Source: Corella eumyota (Eukaryota; Chordata; Ascidiacea; Phlebobranchia; Corellidae). From it: 64,000 nucleotides of DNA. The position numbers were made by a program, and so were the translations under genes. The stretch covers positions 13,614,990-13,678,989 of the forward strand of contig OY720102.1 in the NCBI GenBank assembly GCA_963082875.1, given 5' to 3'. Shown piece after piece: positions 32,601-44,600 of the stretch. The first letter of the stretch is position 1; each line of letters starts with the position of its first letter. Below the pieces are notes generated by a model. That model had not been told where the DNA came from and searched no databases. It saw only the letters and a list, made by a program, of their open reading frames with translations.

Positions 32601-35600
32601 GTTAATATAGTTAGACTGCATAAAAATTTTTGTTTATGTGTTTTATGTAATCTTTTTGTAGCTAGGAATAAAATGAATAAAAAAAATTAGAACTCTTAAC
32701 TACGATCAAAGCGAAGGAGAAGTATTGTTGGAATTGGTAAAACCTTATCCAGTTATAACTTCAAAATTAACAAATTCTTCTACCACAACTGCAAAAAAAA
32801 TGTTTGGGTTGATTTAACAAAAAAATTTAATTTAATCAATATACGATGCAATAATACACCAGAAAAAATTTACAAAATTTATACAAAAATATTAAAAAGA
32901 GGCCAAATCAGCTAATACAGAACAAAAAAGAGAAATTAGAAAAACAGGAGGTGGCCACCACCTAATCCCATTAGCTCTTTTACACAGAAAGTCATTTGTG
33001 AGTAACAATTATATTTTTATGATAAACCAAATAACACACAACGATAAATTTACTACAAACCTGCAAAACTTTCGTTTTAAATAATAGCTTTAATTCCCAA
33101 TGAAATCAATTCACTGCATAACAGTTTTGATGATGATGCCTTGCTGATTCTTGATCTTACTGGTAGCACTCCAGTCATGATCAAATTGTTACTGAATGTT
33201 CTTCAAATAGAGAAATTTTTATAGAATGTAAAGAATAACCAGGTTAAATTTTATGTTGTGAATATTATTACCAATGAAGAGTTCTAGTTTAAAAAAGGAG
33301 TCACAAATATGTAATTTTAAATTATGTTGTAAAAAAGTAATACCAGTCTGTTCATAGATGTTGTAGTACAAGAGACACCTGAGGAAAAACAAAAAAAATA
33401 GTGTCAATCAAGTACTAAGTAAGTCAATGAAAAAAATAAATATTGTTGTCACCTTTAAGTTTATTAATTTTTGTAATGAAATTATTTAAACAATTTTAAA
33501 GAAAAAAAAGTCTTTAGGAAGAAAAAGCGATTCTGGTGAGGTAAGGGAGGCAAAAATGTACTAACCAAAAAGTTACTAATAAAGGACCAAGAAATAAAAA
33601 TAAAAGAATATGATTTAAAAATGAAAGAACTTGAAATAAAAATAGAGCCAACCAAAAATTTAAAAAATTACCGAGCATCATGTTTAAACAACTTTTATGA
33701 AATTTAATAGTTTGCATATTTATTTATTGTATTATTTATGTTTTTATATTTTGTTACCTAAAAAAAATAGTTATCTATAAAATTTAAATAAAAGGGTTTA
33801 CTTTCCACTTCGCATGAATATAAGAACAAAACTTTTCTAGATTGAAAATATGATACCCTGTCCAAAATAGGTATTTACCGAGAGCAAAATGCTTAAAACC
33901 ATCATCGTGATTTCCTTGTTTAGACAAGTCAGGGTGGACGATTTTTAACTTCAACGACATAAAAGTATTCTCTAAACTTTGTGACCTGCCCATTGTTAGG
34001 GATTGACAGGATGTTTGTAATTTCTAATTTAAATAGCTACAATAAAGGTTAAATATATTGCCCTTGTGACAACTCAATAAAAACTACTTAAATAGTTAAT
34101 CTTTTAACCAAATGTATTTGGCAGAGCCCATATAAAACTTAGGTTGTAATTGACTATACACATTATAAATGCACTTAACAGGAGACAAAAATAGGTAAAA
34201 TACCTTACAATGAATGATATGTCTGGTACATCACTGACGATTTACGGACTGACTAAAGCCATTACAACCAGTACTAACTTACTAATTATACAACTTTGCT
34301 TTGCTGTTGTATTGTTTTCCATAAGCTACCCATGAATTACCTATTGACTCTGTCCAAACAATCACAACAACTTTTAGGCCAATCTAGTTTTACTATTAGA
34401 CTATTGCCGTAATTTTTTTTTGATAAAGTAGCTAATTAATTTTAAGTTAATCTGAGTTTAAACTACCTTAATTCGCAAGTTAATTTTTAGCAATTTAACT
34501 CGATTTTAATTCGCGATTACCGTTAACTCGACTTTAATTAATCCACCCTAAGTGTGATAATAAGTAAATTTTAAGTTTAAATATTTCAGATAAATCATAA
34601 GTTATTAAAAATTAAAATTGTTCATTTTTGTGTGATTTCAAAATTTTATTTATTATTATTTTGATAAAGTGTTTTGTTAAACTGTTTTTTATCCTAGTTA
34701 TTTTAATTTAATTAACTTTTAAATTAAGTAAAATATAAATTTTGTTTTAGATAAAGTTGAACTTATCAGAGAACGAAATTAGTGATGAAGCTGTAAAATT
34801 ACTGGGTGAGGTTATTGACAAGTTTGAGGAACTTAATATTTGGAAGTGTAACATCACAGAAGTTGGTGGATTGGCCATTGCTAGAGGTTGTTCAAAACTA
34901 ACACATCCTGTAAGTATATTACTTTATTGCTTGGTATTTAAAGATTAATTATTTAAACAAGCACTAGATTTAAATAAAATTTATTATTAAAATTACTTTA
35001 TGTAATAACAAAACTTTTTTATTTAGTTTATAGAAATATAAACACAATTTTATTTTTAATTTTATAACAAGAAGTAAAAAAGGTCACAATGCCCATTAAC
35101 TTTAACAATGGTCATTGTTAAGTTACAATTTATTGTATTATATTTAAATAAAATTATTTTTTGTGTTTTTTTGGGATCAAATTATTTAAAAATTAAAAGA
35201 AAAATAATTAAATTTAACAATTAATACATTTTTTTAGTGACATTAAACAAATTCAGTTTTAAACATTTAAATATTTTGGCTCATTTATTAAAAAACGATT
35301 TATAAATTAACAGTAAAATTTTATTAAAACAATAAGTGTGGAGTTATTAAAGTCGAGTTAACTTAATTCCCGATTAACTTTTTATTTTTTTTGTGTTATT
35401 GAAGTCGAGTTAAACTCGGATTAACTAATCCTAGTTTAACTTGTGATTTTTGTCAAAAAACTGGTTTAGACCGGTTTGAAATCGCTATAGCGAATCAAAA
35501 CAGCGAACGACAATTTTTGTTGATTTTCGCTGTAACCAAGGACGGTTTGTTCACTTTTTTGCACGAGATTTAAGTTTTTGTAAATAATAAGGCTAAACGT

Positions 35601-38600
35601 GAATTTGAAAGGTTTTAGTAATAATTCAACATTTAACTTTCTTTATTAAGTTAGACTTAGTTAAGATTAGTTACTGTTAGTTAAGAAAAAACAGACCTTT
35701 AGCCTATTCAGGCTTAAGACTACTATTATAAAAAAATGTACGCTATAGAAACTTTTTTTACAATTTGTTCTCAAATATTGTCAATAGGAATAAACAATTT
35801 TTAAGTTATTTTTTATTAAAATGGATACTTTGGAAATCATTGAAATAACAAATACAAATTACGAAATTCCCCAAAAACGATTAAAAGATATCACAAATCC
35901 CCTGGAAAAATATACAGAAAGAGAAATAGTCCAGCGTTACAGATTTAATAAAAATAGCATTTGACAACTTTATAACATTATTAAAAAAGATTTAGGTTTA
36001 AAAATTAGAAGCCATGGTGTTCCAGCATTGTTGCAGCTTTTGGCAACTCTTAGGTTTTATGCAACAGGAAATTTGCAATGTAGTGATGGAGACTTAGTTG
36101 GGGTACATAGATGCACGGTGTGCCTTATCGTACATCGGATTTCTAAGTGTATAGCTTCGCGCAAACACTTATTTGTAACATCTTCTTATGGATTGGCTCT
36201 GCAAACATGCATGGAGGATTTCGGGCAAGTTTCAGGGTTTCCCAACGTAGTTGGAGCAATAAATGGCACACATATCCTTATTGTTTCACCTGGTGGTGAT
36301 TCTCTTAAGGTGTTTAGAAACAGAAAAGGATTTTTTTTCGTTAATGTTCAGGCCATCTGTGATGCTCACCGAGTATTTACCAACATTGTTGTGCGTTGGC
36401 CAGGATCGACTTATGACTCCCGAATTTTTAAAAATTCAAGAATTCGAGACCATTCTGAAGATTGATTTGTGTCTGGTCTGTTGTTAGGTGACAATGGTTA
36501 CCCCTGTAAAAAATATTTAATGACTCCTTTACTTCATTTCTTAACATTACCACAAAAAAGTACAATAAAGCTCACATAAAAACAAGATTAAAAATTGAAC
36601 AGTCTTTTGGCATTTTAAAACAAATCTTTCGGACCCTTACAATTCCACTTCGGACACGTCTGGACAATTTAATAATTATAATAGTTGCAATTATGTGTCT
36701 TCATAATTTTGCACTAAAAACAAGGCAAGAGAAACTGGCACCTTACGATGCTGAAATTCCAGTAATTGAAACAAATGGAGAAGCTGGTCATTTATTGGCT
36801 GGTCAAGCTGTGCGAGACCAAATAATAAATAACTATTTTCAGTAATATTTAAATTTAAGAAGACATTTTTGTGTTAATATAGTTAGACTGCATAAAAATT
36901 TTTGTTGATGTGTTTTATGTAATCTTTTTGTAGCTAGGAATAAAATGGATAATAAAATTAGAACTCTTAACTCTGATCAAAGCGAAGAAGTACTGTTGGA
37001 ATTGGTAAAATCTTATCCAGTTATAACTTCAAAATTAACAAATTCTTCTACCACAACTGCAAAAAAAGCTTGGGTTGATTTAACAAAAAATTTAATTTAA
37101 TCAATATATGATGCAATAGAACACCAGAAAATTTACAAAATTTATACAAAAATATTAAAAAGAAAGCCAAATCAGCTAATACAGAATAAAAAAAAATTAG
37201 AAAAACAGGAGGTGGCCACCACCTAATCCCATTAGCTCTTTTACACAGAAAGTCATTTGTAAGTAACAATTATATTTTTATGATAAACCAAATTACACAC
37301 AACGATAAATTTACTACAAACTTGCAAAACTTTGTTTTAAATAATAACTTTAATTCCCAATGAAATCAATTTACTGCATAACAGTTTTGATGATGATGCC
37401 TTGCCGATTCTTGATCTTACTGGTAGCACCACAGTCATGATCAAATTGTTACTGAATGTTCTTCAAATGGAGAAATTTTTATAGCATGTAAAAAATAACC
37501 AGGGGAAGTTTCATGTTGTAAATATTATTACCAATAAAGAGATCTAGTTTTGAAAAAGGAGTCTTTAAAAAGAAAAAGCTATTCTGGTGACGTAAGGGAG
37601 GCAAAAATGTTACTACTTAGGCAGGAAATAGAAAATAAAAAAGAAATTCATAAACTAACCAAAAAGTTACTAATAAATACGGTGGCCCACAAGGGCAAAA
37701 CATTTAAAAGAGTAAAAACATTTTAAAAACTAAAAACATTTAAAAAATTGAAAACATTAGTTTAAAAAACATTTAAAAAATTGAAAACATTTAAAAAATT
37801 AAAAACATTTCAAAAATTGAAAACATTTTGAAAATTGAAAACATTTTAAAAATTGAAAACATTTTGAAAATTGAAAACATTTTAAAAATTAAAAACATTT
37901 TAAAAATTAAAAACATTTTAAAAATTGGTAACATTTTGAAAATTAAAAACATTTTAAAAATTGAAAACATTTCAAAAATTGAAAACATTTTGAAAATTGA
38001 AAACATTTAAATTTTTAAAAACATTTTAAAAATTGAAAACATTTTGAAAATTAAAAACATTTTCAAAATTAAAAACATTTCAAAAATTGAAAACATTTTG
38101 AAAATTGAAAACATTTTAAAAATTAAAAACATTTTAAAAATTGAAAACATTTTAAAAATTGAAAACATTTTGAAAATTGAAAACATTTTAAAAATTAAAA
38201 ACATTTTAAAAATTGAAAACATTTCAAAAGTTAAAAACATTTAAAAAATTGAAAACATTTTTCGGGCGCCAACCAGACCTTACGCGGTCCCAAGACAGAG
38301 TACTGGAACTCTAAAGATATTTAAAGTCGACCACGAAGCGCTACCTGTGCCGCTGAATGCAAGTTACCAATAGTTTTGAACGGTTTTTCTATATTTATTT
38401 AGTGTTAAATAGGAATATGGGCATACATAATTAAATGAATTAGTCAGTGTCAGTTTGACATAGTGACAGCGGTAGCCTGTGGTAAAGTACATGGCGTACC
38501 GGTTTAGTGACCTCTTGGCTGGTGGCCTGCAGAACCAACTCTTTTCTAAATTTTAGCGAATTAATCCGCTTTATATTAACCTAAAAATACAATAACTTTA

Positions 38601-41600
38601 ATATATAAATATTTAAATTGCAGTAGGGTATAACTGTATTCGTTGTGTCAATAGAATTCCGACTTCTGTACTGTGGGCTACTGCCTGACTGTTATTACAT
38701 TTTTTTTTAAATTTTGGCATTATTTAGAATCTTGATGTTGTTTGATTTGGTATTAATAAAGTCAAGTAGCAGTCACAATAGTTGCTAGTAAAACAGGGCA
38801 ACTTCAAACCAGATTGTAGAACTTGGTTTTGCAGTACACACATGGCATACATGTATACTTGTGACTAGACATTTTACCTATGTATATGGAGTGTTTTTTG
38901 TACAAGGTTAATAAGTTTAAAAAAATAAGAATTGTTATAAGAATGAATTGCCAACATTGTGGAGAATACATGCAAGAAAGTTTTAAATATTGTCCTAATT
39001 GCTCAAGGCTCTGAAGTGATCTTTATACCAGGAACAAGCATTCCATTTACCCTTAAGCAATACAAAGACGAGCTTGGAATAACCTATGGAAGAATTGTGT
39101 TGTATATTTGTTTTACCACAGAAGTTACTGATAATAGGATTCAAGAAACATTTGTTAATATGGAACCTCAATGTTCACACAAAACTGAAACCATTCCCAA
39201 TCAACGTAAACTTTAGTTATTTGATTGGAAAAAAATTTTATGACAATGAGAGTAAGTCTTTCAAAAATGCAACCTTGTGTGTGAGTTAAGTAAAATTTGT
39301 GGTTTGATGAGGTTCACTTGTTTTTGAAACACTTAATATTTCATTTTTTTATAATGATATTATTTTTAACTTTAACTAAACAATGTTAAACATTATTTGT
39401 GTTAGTTTATTTATTATTTAAGTAAGTAATCTTTTGAAAAAATTGTACCATGTACCTACTGTATTTTATTAGAAGTTGTAAATAGCAGCCTATGGTATAT
39501 GGATGGTATTTTATGTTAGTTTTACCCATTAAAGTTTTAAGGTTCTAAACTGTGTAATTTTTCCTCTTACTAATAAATCTTTGTTGTGTTACCATTTGTG
39601 ATAAATCAAATTATTATATATATTAAAATAAAAAAAATTACAACACAGTCATAGATTTTTTATTGTACAATCAAAGTATATACATTTCAAAAAGTAATGA
39701 GAGGTTAAATTTTATCAACATGCAACCTTAAGCAAGTTTTTGTACAAATTTAAAGCACTGTCCCAATCCTTGGGTAAGGAAATCCCATTAGCCGATTCCA
39801 AAACATCAGCAAAGTATCTTTGATAAATTGAATTGTCATCACAACTTTCTGGTAAATTTTGGGTAACATGTTCGTATTGACTGTTTAACATCATTGCCAA
39901 TTTATTTTCCCCATCATGCAAATGTGGCAAATAATATAACTCATCCGGACGTCCAGCTACAGTTCAGATTTTCGAATATAGTGTGAGTTCCACCTTTGAA
40001 CAACATCATCAATTTCAGACTGTAGCAAGGTTGAAAAACAAAACCACAAACATTCCTCTTGCATTTTGTTTCCCGGTGTAAAGTCTTGTTGTGCAATTAA
40101 ATCCTTAAAAAAATTCATCCACCAGGTGGTACTTGTTCTTCGCAGAATAGACCACCAGGCCTCAATTCTTTGGTTATGCGGAGATGTACCGTATATGTGC
40201 CCATTTTCATCATTACAAAAATAACATTGCATAGTTGCAACAAGGCCATTTTCTGTTCCACAATCAGACCTGACTTTATGTGGATAACCACCCAATTCAA
40301 CTACCTTGTTGAAATAGAGATTGCCAATAATTACAGGATTATTATTGGATCTTAGTACCTTCAACCATAATATTTTACGACTCCAGCCATCAATGCATCC
40401 ATGCAATGCAAAACCGTAAGGCTTAAGTTTGTCAATATGCCAGCAAAAGTTAGGACCAGGAGAACAATAATTTCTTTGTCTCAGGCGTCTTGCTTTTCTT
40501 AGTTCGCAACCCTCTGGATCTAACTGTTTCATTAATCTTGCAACAATACTTCTGGACACAGAATATCCATCAATTTTTAAAGCATGCCACATGCTGCGAT
40601 ATCCTAACATGCATGTTGATGAATTCATTTTTTTTAAAATGGCCTGTGTAACTGCATCTTCATCAATATCCACCATTTTTCTTTTTAAATTGTATAAATG
40701 TAATTTGCTTTTTAATGAACGTTAGGTTGTTTAACTAGTTAGTATACTAGGCCGACTAGCTGATTAGGGGTGGGGTTACGAATACAACGCCCGGCTATCT
40801 AATATTATATCACTGCTTTAAATTGTTTTCCGGCTATCTAATATTATATCACTGCTTTTGAATTGTTTTAAAACATTTATGAAAATTTTAAAGAAATGTT
40901 AAAACCTTTTTATAAGAAGGGTGAAAGTCTTAAATATTTTAAGGGGGTTATTTGCCGATAGATTTAATATTTTTTGCGTTAATATAAAGATTTTGTGTTG
41001 TGTAATTTTTAGATAACAAAGGCTCAAAATTAAGCCATTCTCTTAAAAAAATTTATGGTGTCATATGCAAGATGTTTTTAACAAAACTAATATGCTAGAT
41101 TTATCCCAAAATACGATGTCAACTACAAATACGATTTTTAATTGTTACAGGCTAATGTATCCGAACTGCCAACCGTTTACTAAATAAGTTCAATGCCCCT
41201 ACAAAGGTAAAAAATATCCATGGATACATTAGCCTGTTGTGCAATAAATTAAAATTATTTTTTTTGTTTAAATAAATATTAAAACCATATTATTTGTAGC
41301 CTACATAGAACGCAAATAATTTGTTAAATATTAAACAAATAATAACATAAAGATGCATGATATTCAAAGCTCAAACCTAACATAAGAAAGTTTTTTTCGA
41401 TAAGATTTTTTTTTTGAGAAAAAAGTTTTAAAAAAAAATTACAGACTTAAAATATTGTTATCTTAACATGAATAAAGTCGTCTGAACCCCTTAATTATAT
41501 TGTAATTCGATAAAGCCAAAAATCACTGCACGAATATTATCACTGAAGAATAACATAACTAATGTATTTATATCTTCAATTAATATTAACATAAATTTAA

Positions 41601-44600
41601 TTTTATTCTTATCTTGCCGACTTTAATATTATTTTATTCAGATATGATGTTTAGTAACCCATGTATATTAGTCCAAAGATACCCTTATTCAGATAGTTCA
41701 ATATTGTCTATTTAAAGCTGTATTACCGTGTTTTTTTACGCACCTCCATTTTAATGTAAAGCAGGACTTTACTACAAAATATAAAAAATTGTTGGTTTTG
41801 TTTTTCAACTTTGCTACAGTCTAAATTTTGAAAATGTTTTTGAACGCTGGAACTCACACTTTATTAAAAATCTGGCTAAGAAACTGTAGCTGGACGTCCG
41901 GATGAGTTATATTATTTGCTACATTTGCATGCTGGGGGAAATAAATTGGTAATAAGTTCAAAGGTGGGTACCAAAACCGTTAATGCGTTAATCGTTAAAT
42001 AACGAAGTTAAATTTTTTGTTAAAATTCAACTTTTAAAAATCGTTATCAGACCCGTTAACTTTCGTTAAATTGTGCCTTCGTTAAGATAAGTCCAATGTT
42101 TTATTAGTAAACTCATGGTATCATAATATTGTTTTAAAAAAAAGGTTATTTCTTTGTTTGTTTTAATTATATTATAACGTTGATAGTTATCGATAACTTC
42201 CGTTTCATTTAACTAATCAATGTTAATGAATGAAGTTAATGCATTGTGTAATCAATTTCCATTTAACGAAGTTATTTTTTCGGTTAATTGTTCCCACCTA
42301 TGGTAATAACATTATACAATTATTCAAACATGTAGCCCAAACATAACTATGCTTAAAAATAAGTTTTACATTGTGCAAAACGAATTTTATTAAAAAAATA
42401 AAAACTAGAGATTTACCATCAAAAAGGTAAAACAAACAAAGTTTTTTTTAAAAAAGGAACATCTACACGGTTTAAAAACCTTGAAACCTTTATAGGTCAA
42501 AATCATATCAAATACAACCCATTTACCATGGGAGGTGATTTACAAAAAAAATACTAAATTCTAGAAAAAATTAACATTGCCAGTAGAATAGTTTTTTAAA
42601 AACAACAAGATTTTTAAAATACCACATAATAAAATAGCCTAAAAGTACAAAAATAAACTTGACATATTTAGTGTTTTAAAAACAATCAAATCAAATCAAA
42701 CCACAAACTTCTCTAAACCCTGCCAAAACCAATCCCACAAGAGATAGCAATTTTAAAAGACTTTTTCATTTTCTCAAAGGTGGTCTATGTGTACAGGTAT
42801 TCTTAAAGTAAGCGAGCATGTACTTGCAGTTGGACAGCAATTGCAAGAAGTGCCTTGTTTAGACGCTGTACATCCATGAACAAATTCTATTTTGACTTTT
42901 GTGTGTAAACCGACAACTGGGATCACATCCGAACCCGTCACAAAGCGCATTATCTCCCCCAATGAAAGACAAGATCCTTCAAAAGTAAAAAAGGTGTTTA
43001 AAATGTCTCCAATTTTCTCTTTTTTATCATTTTAGCTTGTTTTTAAAATGAAAGTTGTTTTAGACATTACTTTTTCAAAATTAAAATATACTTAGTTGCT
43101 GCAAAAGACTTTTGATATTTGTGACAACTTACCATCAAAAGCACATTCTTCAACAAAATCACAAAAAAATTTGTAGGTTGTAATTTCTTTTGCTCTCATG
43201 TTACTTCCTTCTTCACTAAATGCTGGCTCAAGTTCGTCCATAAATGATGTATGATCCCAGGATAAGACCGTGGATGAACAAAACACAGGTTGAAATAAAT
43301 CCACATTTGGTTTAATAACATTCTGTAACAAATTGTAGCAGTTCATTCCTTGGGATATTTCTTGCATTGCTGGTAAAATTCTTTCAACTTGATATTTAAT
43401 AACAAGTGACCTAAAGGTTTTATAAACATTTCATTACCACCTTGAACAACTTAGACAAATCTAACCAAAACAAAACTTAAACACAACCAACCGTAGAACT
43501 GTAGGTCTTTGCACAAGCCCAGCTTTTTTAGGATTTCCCCTAAACCCAATTTCATCAAGCATTTGTTCTCCGATTTAGGAATTCAGTAAAGTATTTACTT
43601 CCTCATCAGTTGAAGCTGACCTCATCTAAAAAAAAACATTACTAACTTATATGTAAACTTTTTTTAATAAACCAAACATGGCAATTTATTGATTTTCAAG
43701 ACAAAATGTTATATAAATACCTGTTTGTAAATATTAAAGAATTTGTTTTCATCTGGTAAATTGGAGGGCAAAACTTTTAACACTGATTGCAATCCATTAA
43801 CTATGTAGTTATAGATCCATGGGGCAAGAAAACCAGGCCCCTTTCCACCATTAAATAAACTAGAAACAAATAAATGTCCAATGCTTTGTAGGGTTCCATC
43901 AGCAATTGATGCAAGGCCACATTCTGGTGCATATCCTGCTAAATCATCTCCTGAGAAATATTTCATTTTAACCTCTTCAATAGCCTCTGAAGTAAAATGA
44001 TTTTTATTAAAAGCAAAATATTAAATTTGGATTAAAAAGAATTGACTAATAAAACTAATAACAACAACCTCCATCATCTATACCAGATTCACCAATAAAC
44101 AAAATTTTGTAAATACATGACTTGCGTGACAGGTTCCATTTCTTTTTAAAAAACTGATGAAAATCATTAAAACAAAATCCCCTTCTTACACGAATATTTA
44201 ACGTTTCACTGGAAAACGAAGCCAATAACAAAACTTCCTTAATTTTGGTTGTTAATTCTTTGGTTGTCATTTTTTTGTTGGAATTTATTTCTAAACAATC
44301 TTGTGGCAAGTCACAGTCGCCATCACTTTCCAAGTTTATATCTTCATCTGAATTAATGCCAAAAAAAGGTGTTTCATTGTTTCTATCACATAAATCAGCA
44401 TAGATTTCTATTTCATCTAAGGAAAACTTAAGATTACATATTGGGCAATAAACTTTTTTATCATGATTGGGAATGGTTTCAGTTTTGTGTGAACATTGAG
44501 GTTCCATATTAACAACTGTTTCTTGAATCCTATTATCAGTAACTTCTGTGGTAAAACAAATATACAACACAATTCTTCCATAGGTTATTCCAAGCTCGTC

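Larger units (their letters stand above)
31197..34548 (+). mobile_element. Harbinger-type transposon, copy B (complete ends)
   Basis: TAA (31194-31196) then GGGTGGAGTTATTAAAG; the right end reads CTTTAATTAATCCACCC then TAA (34549-34551). Length 3352 bp. It contains the transposase remnant, Myb-like remnant and the - strand frame at 33784-33993. An extra segment at about 33290-33480 (between two halves of the coiled-coil region) is not found in the other copies. The flanks match those of copies A, C and D. Confidence 0.9.

Noticed and set aside
37791-38244. Open frames on both strands reading FKMFSI or KIENIL repeats
   Set aside because: They are by-products of the 18-bp subterminal minisatellite whose length is a multiple of three; same for 45782-46256.
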